DNA of 64,000 nt from an uncultured Clostridium sp. (GTDB lineage: Bacteria > Bacillota > Clostridia > TANB77 > CAG-508): assembly GCA_947648905.1 (NCBI GenBank), contig CANSPP010000002.1:1-64000 (forward strand). Direction: 5' to 3'. The notes below the pieces were generated by a model. The model made no database searches. It was given only the letters and a program-made list of their open reading frames with translations, and was not told where the DNA came from. The translations under genes and the position numbers were made by a program. Below are positions 27,368-34,679 of this stretch, piece after piece (position 1 is the first letter of the stretch; the number at the start of each line of letters is the position of its first letter).

Positions 27368-30004
27368 ATGCTAAAAGAAAAGTACAATCCAAAGGATTTT
27401 GAAAATGTCCTATATGAAAAATGGGAAAGTAATGGTTATTTTAAACCAAATATGGACAAAACTAAAGAAAGTTATTGCATAATGATGCCACCACCAAATG
27501 TAACAGGTAAATTACATATGGGACACGCATTAGATGAGACAATACAAGATATTTTGATTCGTTTTAAGAGAATGCAAGGATATAACACACTATGGCTTCC
27601 AGGTTCAGACCACGCGTCAATTTCAACAGAAATGAAAGTTGTTGAAAAATTAAAAAAAGAAGGAACAACTAAGCAAGAATTAGGAAGAGAAGGATTTTTA
27701 AAAGAAGCTTGGGACTGGACTAAGCTGTATGGAGGAACGATAGAAAATCAACAAAGAAAATTAGGATGTTCTTGTGATTGGGATAGACGTAGATTTACTT
27801 TAGATGAAGGGTTATCAGAAGCAGTAAAAGAGCAATTTATAAGTCTATATGAAAAAGGTTTGATTTACAAAGGAACAAGAATGATTAATTATTGTCCAAA
27901 CTGCAAAACTTCAATTTCTGATGCAGAAGTAGAATATAAAGAAGAAGCAGGACACTTATGGCACATTCGTTACCAAATAAAAGATACAGATAAATACATA
28001 ACAGTTGCAACAACAAGACCTGAGACAATGTTAGGAGATACTGCAGTAGCAGTTCATCCAGATGATGAAAGATATAAAGACTTAGTTGGAAAGACTTGTA
28101 TTTTACCAATTATGAACAAAGAAATTCCAATAATTGCAGACGATTTTGTAGACAAGGATTTCGGGACAGCATGTGTAAAAATTACGCCCGCGCACGATAT
28201 GAATGACTATCAAGCAGGTCTAAGACATAACTTAGAAATTATAGAAGTATTTGACGAAAATAATAAAATGGGTGATTTAGTTCCAGAATATAAGGGAATG
28301 GATTTACTACAAGCTAGAAAAGAAATTGTAAACAAACTAAAAGAAATTGGAGCATTAGTAAAAGAAGAAGAACATGTTCATAATGTAGCAAAATGTGAAA
28401 GATGTAAAAATACAATAGAACCAAAAGTTTCAGAGCAATGGTTCGTAGCAATGAAAGATTTAGCAAAAAGAGCAGCAGATTCAATAAGAAATGACGAAGC
28501 TAAATTTGTACCTAAAAAATACGAAAAAAACTACTTTAATTGGCTAGACAATACTCAAGACTGGTGTATATCAAGACAATTATGGTGGGGACATCAAATA
28601 CCAGCATATTATTGCGAAGAATGTGGACATATAAATGTAGCAAAAACAGAACCAGAAAAATGTGAAAAATGCGGAAGTTCAAAACTACATCAAGATGAAG
28701 ACACACTAGATACGTGGTTTAGTTCAGCATTATGGCCATTTTCAACATTAGGTTGGCCAAATACAGAATCAGAAGACTACAAAATGTTCTATCCAACAAA
28801 TGTGTTAGTAACAGGATTTGACATAATAACATTCTGGGTATCAAGAATGATGTCACAAGGACTAGAATTTACAGGAGTAGCACCATTTAAAGATATTTTA
28901 ATACACGGAATGGTACGTGACAGTCAAGGAAGAAAAATGTCAAAAACATTGGGAAATGGAATTGACCCAATAGAAATAATTGACAAATATGGGGCAGATA
29001 GCTTAAGATTTTCAGTACTTTCTGGAACAACAATGGGAAATGACGTAAGATATATGCCAGAAAAATTAGAACAAGCATCAAACTTTGCAAACAAAATATG
29101 GAATGCAGCTAAATTTATTATAATGAACACACCTGACAAAGAAAAAGTACAAGAATTTTTAGGCGCAATGGATGAAAAATTATTAGCTATAGAAGATAAA
29201 TGGATATTAGATATGTTAAATAAGCTAGTAGCAGACGTAACAAGAAATATAGAGAACTATGACCTAGGAGTAGCACTAGATAAAATATATAACTTTATAT
29301 GGAATGAATTTTGTGACTGGTACATAGAAATGGTAAAACCTAGAATTTATAGTGAAAATCAAGAAACAAAAATAGCTGTAAGTGCAGTGTTAAATTATGT
29401 ATTATCAACATCACTAAAGTTATTACACCCATTTATGCCATTTGTAACATCAGAAATTTATAGTAATTTGGTTTTTGAGGGTACAGAAGACTTGATAGTA
29501 TCAGACTGGCCAAAATCAAATGAAAAATTTGACTTTGAAAAAGAAGAACAAACAATAGAAAAAATCAAAGATATAATAGTAGAAATTAGAAATGTTAGAA
29601 GCACAAAAAATATCCATCCAAGCAAAAAATCAGAATTAATATTTGTAACAACAGAATATGCAAACGAAGTAAAAGAATTAGAACAAATATTATTAAAATT
29701 AGGATTTGGAGAAAAACTAACAGTTAAAGCTGATAAAACTAATATTTCAGAAAATGCAATAAATATAATAAAAGATGGAATAGAGTTATATATGCCATTA
29801 GAGGGTCTAATCGATTTAGAAGAAGAAAGAAAAAGATTAGAAGAAGAAAAATCAAAATTAGAAGCAGAAGTTGCAAGATGCGAAAAAATGCTATCTAATC
29901 CAGGATTTGTAAATAAAGCTCCACAAGCTAAAATAGATGAGGAAAAAGCTAAACTTGAAAAATATAGAGCTATGCTTGAAAAAGTTGTGGAAAGCTTAAA
30001 ATAA
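27368..30004 (+). CDS. valS: Valyl-tRNA synthetase
   Basis: 878 residues. HMGH at about 49-52, editing domain with 'TTRPETMLGD', KMSKT near 523-527 ('LGNGIDPIEI'), anticodon domain, and a C-terminal coiled coil of about 65 residues rich in Glu/Lys, typical of bacterial ValRS. A pair of CxxC motifs ('YYCEECGH', 'CEKCGS') near 415-440 likely binds zinc. GAAAGGAG start signal. Confidence 0.95.
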   Translation: MLKEKYNPKDFENVLYEKWESNGYFKPNMDKTKESYCIMMPPPNVTGKLHMGHALDETIQDILIRFKRMQGYNTLWLPGSDHASISTEMKVVEKLKKEGTTKQELGREGFLKEAWDWTKLYGGTIENQQRKLGCSCDWDRRRFTLDEGLSEAVKEQFISLYEKGLIYKGTRMINYCPNCKTSISDAEVEYKEEAGHLWHIRYQIKDTDKYITVATTRPETMLGDTAVAVHPDDERYKDLVGKTCILPIMNKEIPIIADDFVDKDFGTACVKITPAHDMNDYQAGLRHNLEIIEVFDENNKMGDLVPEYKGMDLLQARKEIVNKLKEIGALVKEEEHVHNVAKCERCKNTIEPKVSEQWFVAMKDLAKRAADSIRNDEAKFVPKKYEKNYFNWLDNTQDWCISRQLWWGHQIPAYYCEECGHINVAKTEPEKCEKCGSSKLHQDEDTLDTWFSSALWPFSTLGWPNTESEDYKMFYPTNVLVTGFDIITFWVSRMMSQGLEFTGVAPFKDILIHGMVRDSQGRKMSKTLGNGIDPIEIIDKYGADSLRFSVLSGTTMGNDVRYMPEKLEQASNFANKIWNAAKFIIMNTPDKEKVQEFLGAMDEKLLAIEDKWILDMLNKLVADVTRNIENYDLGVALDKIYNFIWNEFCDWYIEMVKPRIYSENQETKIAVSAVLNYVLSTSLKLLHPFMPFVTSEIYSNLVFEGTEDLIVSDWPKSNEKFDFEKEEQTIEKIKDIIVEIRNVRSTKNIHPSKKSELIFVTTEYANEVKELEQILLKLGFGEKLTVKADKTNISENAINIIKDGIELYMPLEGLIDLEEERKRLEEEKSKLEAEVARCEKMLSNPGFVNKAPQAKIDEEKAKLEKYRAMLEKVVESLK

Positions 30005-30060
30005 TAGAAGCGATGCATTTAGGGATAGTCCTAAAATGCATCAAAGAATATGAATATGGA

Positions 30061-30091
30061 AAGATATGTCAAAATAGGCATATCTTTTTTT
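30061..30091 (+). terminator. valS terminator
   Basis: AAGATATG (30061-30068) pairs with CATATCTT (30079-30086), then T5. A second inverted repeat (GATGCATTT/AAATGCATC near 30012-30042) lies just upstream. Confidence 0.7.
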
Positions 30092-30136
30092 GTCGAAAAC
30101 TTTTCAAGAAACGACAAAACTTCTTAAGTTTTGCTC

Positions 30137-30165
30137 TTGGAAATAAATGGAAAATAAATTATAAT
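30137..30165 (+). promoter_or_regulatory. spoIIA operon promoter candidate
   Basis: TTGGAA (30137-30142), 17 bases, TATAAT (30160-30165). It looks like a vegetative sigma promoter; no clear sigma-H (AGGA...GAAT) pair was seen. Confidence 0.5.
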
Positions 30166-30190
30166 AAGAAAAACTAAGGAGGAAATAAAA

Positions 30191-30502
30191 ATGGAATCAA
30201 AATTTTATGAAGAGGACAAGCTTCTAGTTTTAAAAATAACAGAAGAAATTGATGACCATAAGGTACAAGAGATAAGGAGGAAAGCGGATTATGAAATGGA
30301 AAGATATATGCCTAGAAAAGTTGTATTTGATTTTGATAGTGTCACTTTCATGGATAGTGCCGGAATTGGACTAATAATAGGAAGGTACAAATTTGCAAAT
30401 ATGATAGGAGCAAAATTAGAAATTAGTAATTTAGGACAAAGTGTAAAAAGAATTTTCGAAATGAGTGGGATATTAAAACTAATACCACTAGCAGAAACAT
30501 AG
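30191..30502 (+). CDS. spoIIAA: Anti-sigma F factor antagonist
   Basis: 103-residue STAS-domain protein. The phosphorylatable serine lies in 'FMDSAGIGLIIGRY' (about Ser56). When dephosphorylated in the forespore it binds SpoIIAB and frees sigma F. First gene of the spoIIA operon, with spoIIAB and sigF behind it. AAGGAGG start signal. Complete and apparently intact. Confidence 0.95.
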   Translation: MESKFYEEDKLLVLKITEEIDDHKVQEIRRKADYEMERYMPRKVVFDFDSVTFMDSAGIGLIIGRYKFANMIGAKLEISNLGQSVKRIFEMSGILKLIPLAET

Positions 30503-30506
30503 AAAA

Positions 30507-30537
30507 TGTCCAAGAGAGAAACGTCCCCAATTGGACA
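30507..30537 (-). repeat. GGGACG-core hairpin repeat, copy 6, inside the spoIIA operon
   Basis: TGTCCAAG/TTGGACA stem, core GAAACGTCCCC. Only 4 bases after the spoIIAA stop and within the spoIIAA-spoIIAB gap, so it must be transcribed with the operon. Confidence 0.75.
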
Positions 30538-30565
30538 CAATTGGACAAAGAAAGGAAGAAAGAGA

Positions 30566-31042
30566 ATGAAAGATGAGTTTAAAAATGAAATGAAGTTAGA
30601 GTTTGTTAGTAAGTCGGCAAATGAAGCGTTTGCAAGGATTACAGTGGCTGCTTTTGCTTCTCAATTAGATCCTAGTTTAGAAGAGCTTGCTGATATAAAG
30701 ACGGCCGTTTCAGAGGCTGTAACAAATAGTATTGTTCATGGATATGATAAAAGTCAAGGTGTTGTGAAGATTATTGCAAAGTTGAAGGATAACGAAGTGA
30801 TAATTGAGGTTTCTGATAAGGGTAAGGGTATTGAGAATGTTGATGCAGCAAAAGAGCCATTATATACGACAAAACCTAATTTAGAAAGGTCAGGTATGGG
30901 ATTTACAATAATGGAAAGTTTTATGGACAAGCTTGAGGTTCAATCTATTGTGGGATTGGGTACAAAGGTTACTATGTGTAAGAAGATTAAACCTAGGAAA
31001 GAGTCAGAGGAAGAACTCGAAATAACTGCAACAAATTTATAA
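30566..31042 (+). CDS. spoIIAB: Anti-sigma F factor (serine kinase)
   Basis: 158 residues, GHKL ATPase fold: N box '[11 protein letters not shown]', G1 '[10 protein letters not shown]', G2 'SGMGFTIM'. Holds sigma F inactive and phosphorylates SpoIIAA. ATG 30566 after AAAGGAAG is chosen; the frame extends upstream through the repeat, which is not a plausible coding region. Codons here are noticeably less A-rich at third positions than in neighbours. Confidence 0.95.
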   Translation: MKDEFKNEMKLEFVSKSANEAFARITVAAFASQLDPSLEELADIKTAVSEAVTNSIVHGYDKSQGVVKIIAKLKDNEVIIEVSDKGKGIENVDAAKEPLYTTKPNLERSGMGFTIMESFMDKLEVQSIVGLGTKVTMCKKIKPRKESEEELEITATNL

Positions 31043-31156
31043 ACAAAAGATTAAAAGAAAAGTGGGGAAATTATGTACGAAAATGATATGGAATCAATAA
31101 AAAAAGCCCAGCAAGGTGATAAATACGAATTGGAAAAGCTGATTAAATATAATAAT

Positions 31157-31160
31157 CGGA
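31157..31160 (+). other. CGG(A) +1 frameshift site in sigF
   Basis: In-frame AAT CGG A; Gly GGA at 31158-31160 opens the conserved region 2 frame. Confidence 0.8.
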
Positions 31161-31583
31161 TTAATATGGAGTATTGTTAGAAGGTTTAATGGCAGAGGTT
31201 ATGAATTAGACGATTTATATCAAATTGGGTGTATAGGTTTTATAAAATCGATAAAAAGGTTTGATACTAATTTCGAGGTAAAGCTTTCTACGTATGCAGT
31301 TCCGTATATGATAGGCGAAATTAAAAGGTTTATTAGAGATGATGGACCTATTAAAGTTAGCAGAAGTATAAAAGAATTAGGAATGAAGATTAAAGAATTA
31401 CAAAAGAGCTATTTGATAAAAGAGGGAAAAGAAATAAAAATTGAAGAAATACAAGAAGAGCTTAAAGTAACAAAAGAAGACATAAGTCTTGCACTAGAAG
31501 TATCAAGAGGGGTAGAGTCGATTGAAAGTGCAACTTATATAAATAATAAAGATGGAAATCAAATTAATTTAATAGAAAAAATT

Positions 31584-31586
31584 TAA
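31584..31586 (+). other. In-frame TAA between sigF regions 3 and 4
   Basis: GAA AAA ATT TAA ACA GAT; both flanks are clearly sigma-factor coding in the same frame. Confidence 0.8.
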
Positions 31587-31824
31587 ACAGATAAAAATGA
31601 AGAAGAAATAATTACAAATAAAATAGCAGTAAAAGAACTTATAAATGGGTTAAAGCAAAATGAAAAGCAAGTAATAATGCTAAGATTTTTTAAGGATAAA
31701 ACCCAATCGCAAGTAGCAAAAATACTAGGAGTTTCGCAAGTGCAAGTATCAAGAATAGAACGACGAGTTTTAGAACAAATGAAAATGAAGTTAAGTTCAT
31801 AGCTAGCTAGAAAGGAATTTTGTA

Positions 31825-32838
31825 ATGAAAAAATTTTTAACATATTTTTTCTTATTCATATTTATCTGTTTTATTTTGCCAGCAATACTAACAAAAAGGG
31901 AGAAAACGGCAACTACTGATGTGATGCCAGATAATACAAATGAACAACAGCAAGAACAAGGAACTCAAATTGAATATAATTATGAAAAATATGCAACAAT
32001 AAAATTACTACATAAACAAACAGGTGAAGTAGAAGAAGTTGGAATAGATAATTATCTTTATAATGTAGTATCAGCTGAAATGCCAGCAACATTTGAATTG
32101 GAGGCATTAAAAGCACAAGCAATAGTTGCAAGAACATACACAATATATAAAGCGCAAAATCCAAAACACGAAAACGCAGACATATGTGATGATTCTGCTT
32201 GCTGTCAAGCGTGGGTTTCAAAAGATGTTAGGCTATCAAGATGGGAAGAAAGCGCAAGAGAGAGCAATTGGGCAAAAATAGAACAATGTGTAAATGAAAC
32301 TAAAGGAAAAATTATTACTTATAATGGTCAGCCAATAAATGCATTTTTTCACTCAAATAGTGGAGGAACAACAGAAGTACCGGTAAATGTTTGGGGAGGA
32401 TCAAATTTTCCATATTTGCAAGTTGTAGAAACAGCAGGAGAAGAAGGATACACTCAATATGCTTCCGAAGTTGTTTTGAGCCCAAACGACTTAATAGAAA
32501 AATTAAAAACGAAATATCAAGACATACAAATAAACTTTGAAAGTGGAGAGGATATAAAGGTATTAGATTATACAGATAGCAAAAGAGTCAAAACTGTAAA
32601 ATTTGGAAATCACGAGATTTCAGGAGTTGAAACAAGAACATTGTTAGGATTAAAATCTACTAATTTCAAAATAGAAAGAGAAAATGGAAATATCAAATTT
32701 TCAGTAGTGGGGTATGGACATGGAGTTGGAATGAGCCAAACAGGAGCTGATGCAATGGCGAAACAAGGAAGTACATTTGAAGATATCATAAAACATTTTT
32801 ATGTAGGAGTAGAAATTAAAGATGTAAATTTATTATAA
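31825..32838 (+). CDS. spoIID: Stage II sporulation protein D (lytic transglycosylase)
   Basis: 337 residues with one N-terminal membrane helix (about 4-21). Cleaves glycan strands during engulfment. Visible motifs: 'VVSAEMP' with the catalytic Glu near 88, 'ALKAQAIVARTYT', the Cys-rich 'CDDSACCQAW' metal region, 'FFHSNSGGTTE' and 'VGYGHGVGMSQ'. Begins 22 bases after sigF, as part of the same sporulation block. AGAAAGGA ribosome-binding site. Intact. Confidence 0.95.
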   Translation: MKKFLTYFFLFIFICFILPAILTKREKTATTDVMPDNTNEQQQEQGTQIEYNYEKYATIKLLHKQTGEVEEVGIDNYLYNVVSAEMPATFELEALKAQAIVARTYTIYKAQNPKHENADICDDSACCQAWVSKDVRLSRWEESARESNWAKIEQCVNETKGKIITYNGQPINAFFHSNSGGTTEVPVNVWGGSNFPYLQVVETAGEEGYTQYASEVVLSPNDLIEKLKTKYQDIQINFESGEDIKVLDYTDSKRVKTVKFGNHEISGVETRTLLGLKSTNFKIERENGNIKFSVVGYGHGVGMSQTGADAMAKQGSTFEDIIKHFYVGVEIKDVNLL

Positions 32839-32898
32839 ATGTATATTCTTCTAAAAAAAGGAAATACTTGTATTAATAAAGTATTTAAGGAGGATTAT

Positions 32899-33726
32899 AT
32901 GAGAAGAAATTCAAGAAAACCAAACCGTCAAACAAAATCACTTAGTGATAAAATTATTATTTATTCTTGCATAGCAGTAGCAATACTCGCAGCAGTTTTA
33001 ATAGGGCTACTTTTATATAGCAAATCTTTAAGTGATGATGTAAAAGAAGGAACTATGACATTAGAACAAATGGCAAACCTTTCAAAAAATAATGAAACAG
33101 ATAATACTCAAAGTGCAAGTACTGAAATAGGAAAAAGTGTAGAAGAAGCTAAGGAAGAGACAAATACTACAAATAATACTGTTTCTAATAATACACAAAC
33201 AGGTAATACAGTAAAAAACACAAATACAGCAACAAATACAACTAAAACAAATAAGACAAATACTAGTGGAGCAAGTGCAACAACAAACACAACAGCCCCA
33301 AAAGAGGAAACAAAAAGAGAGCTAAGTTTTGCAAAGCCAGTAGATGGGGAAATTATGAAGGAATATGCAAAAGACAACTTAGTTTATTCTAATACATTAG
33401 AAGAATGGGTTACACACTTAGGAATTGATATCAAAGCAGAAAAGACAACAGTTGTAAAATCAGCAGAGGCAGGAAAAGTTAAATCAATAAAGAACGACCC
33501 AAGATATGGCTTAACAGTTGTAATTGAACACGATGATGGATATCAAACAGTATATTCAAATCTTTTAACTGCTGAATTTGTAGTTGAAGGTGAAAATGTA
33601 GATAAGGGACAAACTATTGGAACTGTTGGAAATACTGCTTCTTTCGAAAGTGGAGACGAGGCACATCTTCATTTTGAATTGTTAAAAGATTCAGTTCAAG
33701 TTGATCCAAGTATTTATGTGAAATAA
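32899..33726 (+). CDS. spoIIQ: SpoIIQ-like membrane-anchored M23 peptidase
   Basis: 275 residues from ATG 32899 (TAAGGAGG); the ORF extends 20 codons upstream but without a start signal. One membrane helix (about 22-43), a long Thr/Asn-rich linker, then a LytM/M23 domain with the zinc residues of 'HLGID' and 'HLHFE'. The middle 'YAHL' element is altered to 'YSNLL'. SpoIIQ joins SpoIIIAH in the engulfment channel; clostridial SpoIIQ often keeps the zinc site, as here. Position after spoIID supports the name, but a general M23 cell-wall hydrolase cannot be excluded. Confidence 0.8.
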   Translation: MRRNSRKPNRQTKSLSDKIIIYSCIAVAILAAVLIGLLLYSKSLSDDVKEGTMTLEQMANLSKNNETDNTQSASTEIGKSVEEAKEETNTTNNTVSNNTQTGNTVKNTNTATNTTKTNKTNTSGASATTNTTAPKEETKRELSFAKPVDGEIMKEYAKDNLVYSNTLEEWVTHLGIDIKAEKTTVVKSAEAGKVKSIKNDPRYGLTVVIEHDDGYQTVYSNLLTAEFVVEGENVDKGQTIGTVGNTASFESGDEAHLHFELLKDSVQVDPSIYVK

Positions 33727-33732
33727 AAAATT

Positions 33733-33762
33733 AGGACATTTGGGATGTTTCCCATTTGTCCT
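33733..33762 (+). repeat. GGGACG-type hairpin repeat, copy 7 (core GGGATG)
   Basis: Stem AGGACA/TGTCCT around TTTGGGATGTTTCCC, seven bases after the spoIIQ-like stop. Confidence 0.65.
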
Positions 33763-33778
33763 ATTTTCAAATTCAAAT

Positions 33779-33810
33779 AAAAATGTCAAAAATATGTTTG
33801 ACATTTTTTT
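33779..33810 (+). terminator. Terminator overlapping the lexA promoter
   Basis: 12-bp stem AAAAATGTCAAA/TTTGACATTTTT with T-rich end. Its 3' strand contains the lexA -35 TTGACA. Confidence 0.75.
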
Positions 33811-33826
33811 GTTTGTGTGATATTAT
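33798..33826 (+). promoter_or_regulatory. lexA promoter
   Basis: TTGACA (33798-33803), 17 bases, TATTAT (33821-33826). No GAAC-N4-GTTC box was found close to it. Confidence 0.75.
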
Positions 33827-33858
33827 ATGTGAAAATAGAAGAAATAGGAGTGATAAAA

Positions 33859-34509
33859 ATGCCTAGAAAAAAACCAGAACTAAATAAAAGAGAAAAATCA
33901 ATACTAAAATTTATTGAAAAACAAATAATGACACAAGGATATCCACCATCAGTAAGAGAAATAGGAAAAGCAGTTGGACTAAGCTCAACAGCAACAGTAC
34001 ACGGATATTTAGCAAAATTAGACGAAAAAGGATACATCAAAAAACAAGATAAAAAAGGAAGAACACTACGTTTATTAAAAGGTGGTTCAGGAGAAGCAAA
34101 AACAACATCAAGTAAAGACTTCTATACACAAAAAGAACTAGTAGAAGTACCAATAATAGGAAAAATAACAGCAGGAGAACCAATACTAGCAGTAGAAAAT
34201 GTAACAGATACATTCCCAATACCAGTAGACTTTGTAGGAAACTCAGAAAGCTTTATGCTAACAGTAAGAGGCGAAAGTATGATAGAAGCAGGAATATTAG
34301 ATGGAGACTACATATTAATAAAAAGACAAAACACAGCAAACAACGGAGAAATAGTAGTAGCACTAATTGGGGAAGAAGCAACAGTAAAAACATTCTACAA
34401 AGAAAAAGACCACATAAGACTACAACCAGAAAACAGCACAATGGACCCAATAATCGTACCAAACTGTGAAATATTAGGAAAAGTAGCAGGAGTATTTAGA
34501 AAAATGTAA
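33859..34509 (+). CDS. lexA: SOS regulator LexA
   Basis: 216 residues from ATG 33859 (TAGGAG site). Winged-helix DNA-binding domain ('[17 protein letters not shown]', '[15 protein letters not shown]'), self-cleavage bond Ala105-Gly106 in 'ITAGEP', catalytic Ser140 ('RGESM') and Lys177 ('ATVKTF'). Represses DNA-damage genes until RecA-stimulated self-cleavage. The radical-SAM repair operon at the right end of the window carries a matching operator. Single gene between terminator and ABC operon. Confidence 0.95.
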   Translation: MPRKKPELNKREKSILKFIEKQIMTQGYPPSVREIGKAVGLSSTATVHGYLAKLDEKGYIKKQDKKGRTLRLLKGGSGEAKTTSSKDFYTQKELVEVPIIGKITAGEPILAVENVTDTFPIPVDFVGNSESFMLTVRGESMIEAGILDGDYILIKRQNTANNGEIVVALIGEEATVKTFYKEKDHIRLQPENSTMDPIIVPNCEILGKVAGVFRKM

Positions 34510-34539
34510 ATAATTTACAAAGAATTCACATAAAAAACC

Positions 34540-34569
34540 TTGACTAAATGACACTATGTCACATAAAAT
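34540..34569 (+). promoter_or_regulatory. Promoter of ABC exporter with palindromic operator
   Basis: TTGACT (34540-34545) with TAAAAT (34564-34569) at 18-base spacing. Between them lies the exact palindrome TGACA-CTA-TGTCA (34549-34561), an ideal place for a repressor. No dedicated regulator gene is adjacent. Confidence 0.5.
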
Positions 34570-34598
34570 GATATGGTGTTATTTATTTACGCAAAAAT

Positions 34599-34660
34599 CT
34601 GCCAACAGGGACGGACCTTAATGGCAGAAATCTGCCAAAAAGGACCGTCCCCAATGGCAG
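34599..34660 (+). repeat. GGGACG-core hairpin repeats, copies 8 and 9, head-to-head
   Basis: 34599-34627 (GGGACGGACC core) and 34632-34660 (GGACCGTCCCC core) are inverted relative to each other, both with CTGCCA/TGGCAG stems. Each can fold alone or the two can fold into one long hairpin in the leader of the exporter operon. Confidence 0.8.
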
Positions 34661-34679
34661 AAAATATAAGGAGGAAGAG

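Larger units (their letters stand above)
31073..31802 (+). pseudogene. sigF: Sporulation sigma factor F with CGG +1 shift and in-frame TAA
   Basis: The ATG at 31073 starts region 1.2/2 but the zero frame stops at 31178-31180. Skipping the C of CGG at 31157 restores 'GLIWSIVRRF', 'LDDLYQIGCIGFIKSIKRF' (region 2), 'YMIGEIKRFIRDDGPIKVSR' and region 3. That frame then meets TAA at 31584-31586, after which the same frame encodes all of region 4 ('QVIMLRFFKDKTQSQVAK', 'GVSQVQVSRIERRVL') to TAG at 31800. Span 730 bases (3n+1). One shift and one nonsense codon are needed to explain it. Even if the CGG is recoded, the TAA would remove region 4 and -35 recognition. Either a young pseudogene (sporulation loss) or a doubly recoded gene. 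Confidence 0.85.

Noticed and set aside
30121..30190. Sigma-H promoter before spoIIAA
   Set aside because: No convincing AGGA...GAAT pair; a sigma-A-like pair fits better.
33121..33300. ACA/AAT-rich tract in the spoIIQ-like gene as a tandem repeat or CRISPR-like array
   Set aside because: It encodes an irregular Thr/Asn linker; no regular repeat-spacer unit.
32839..33726. Longer SpoIIQ-like start at 32839
   Set aside because: TAAGGAGG is placed for ATG 32899; the upstream codons lack a start signal and sit directly on the spoIID stop.
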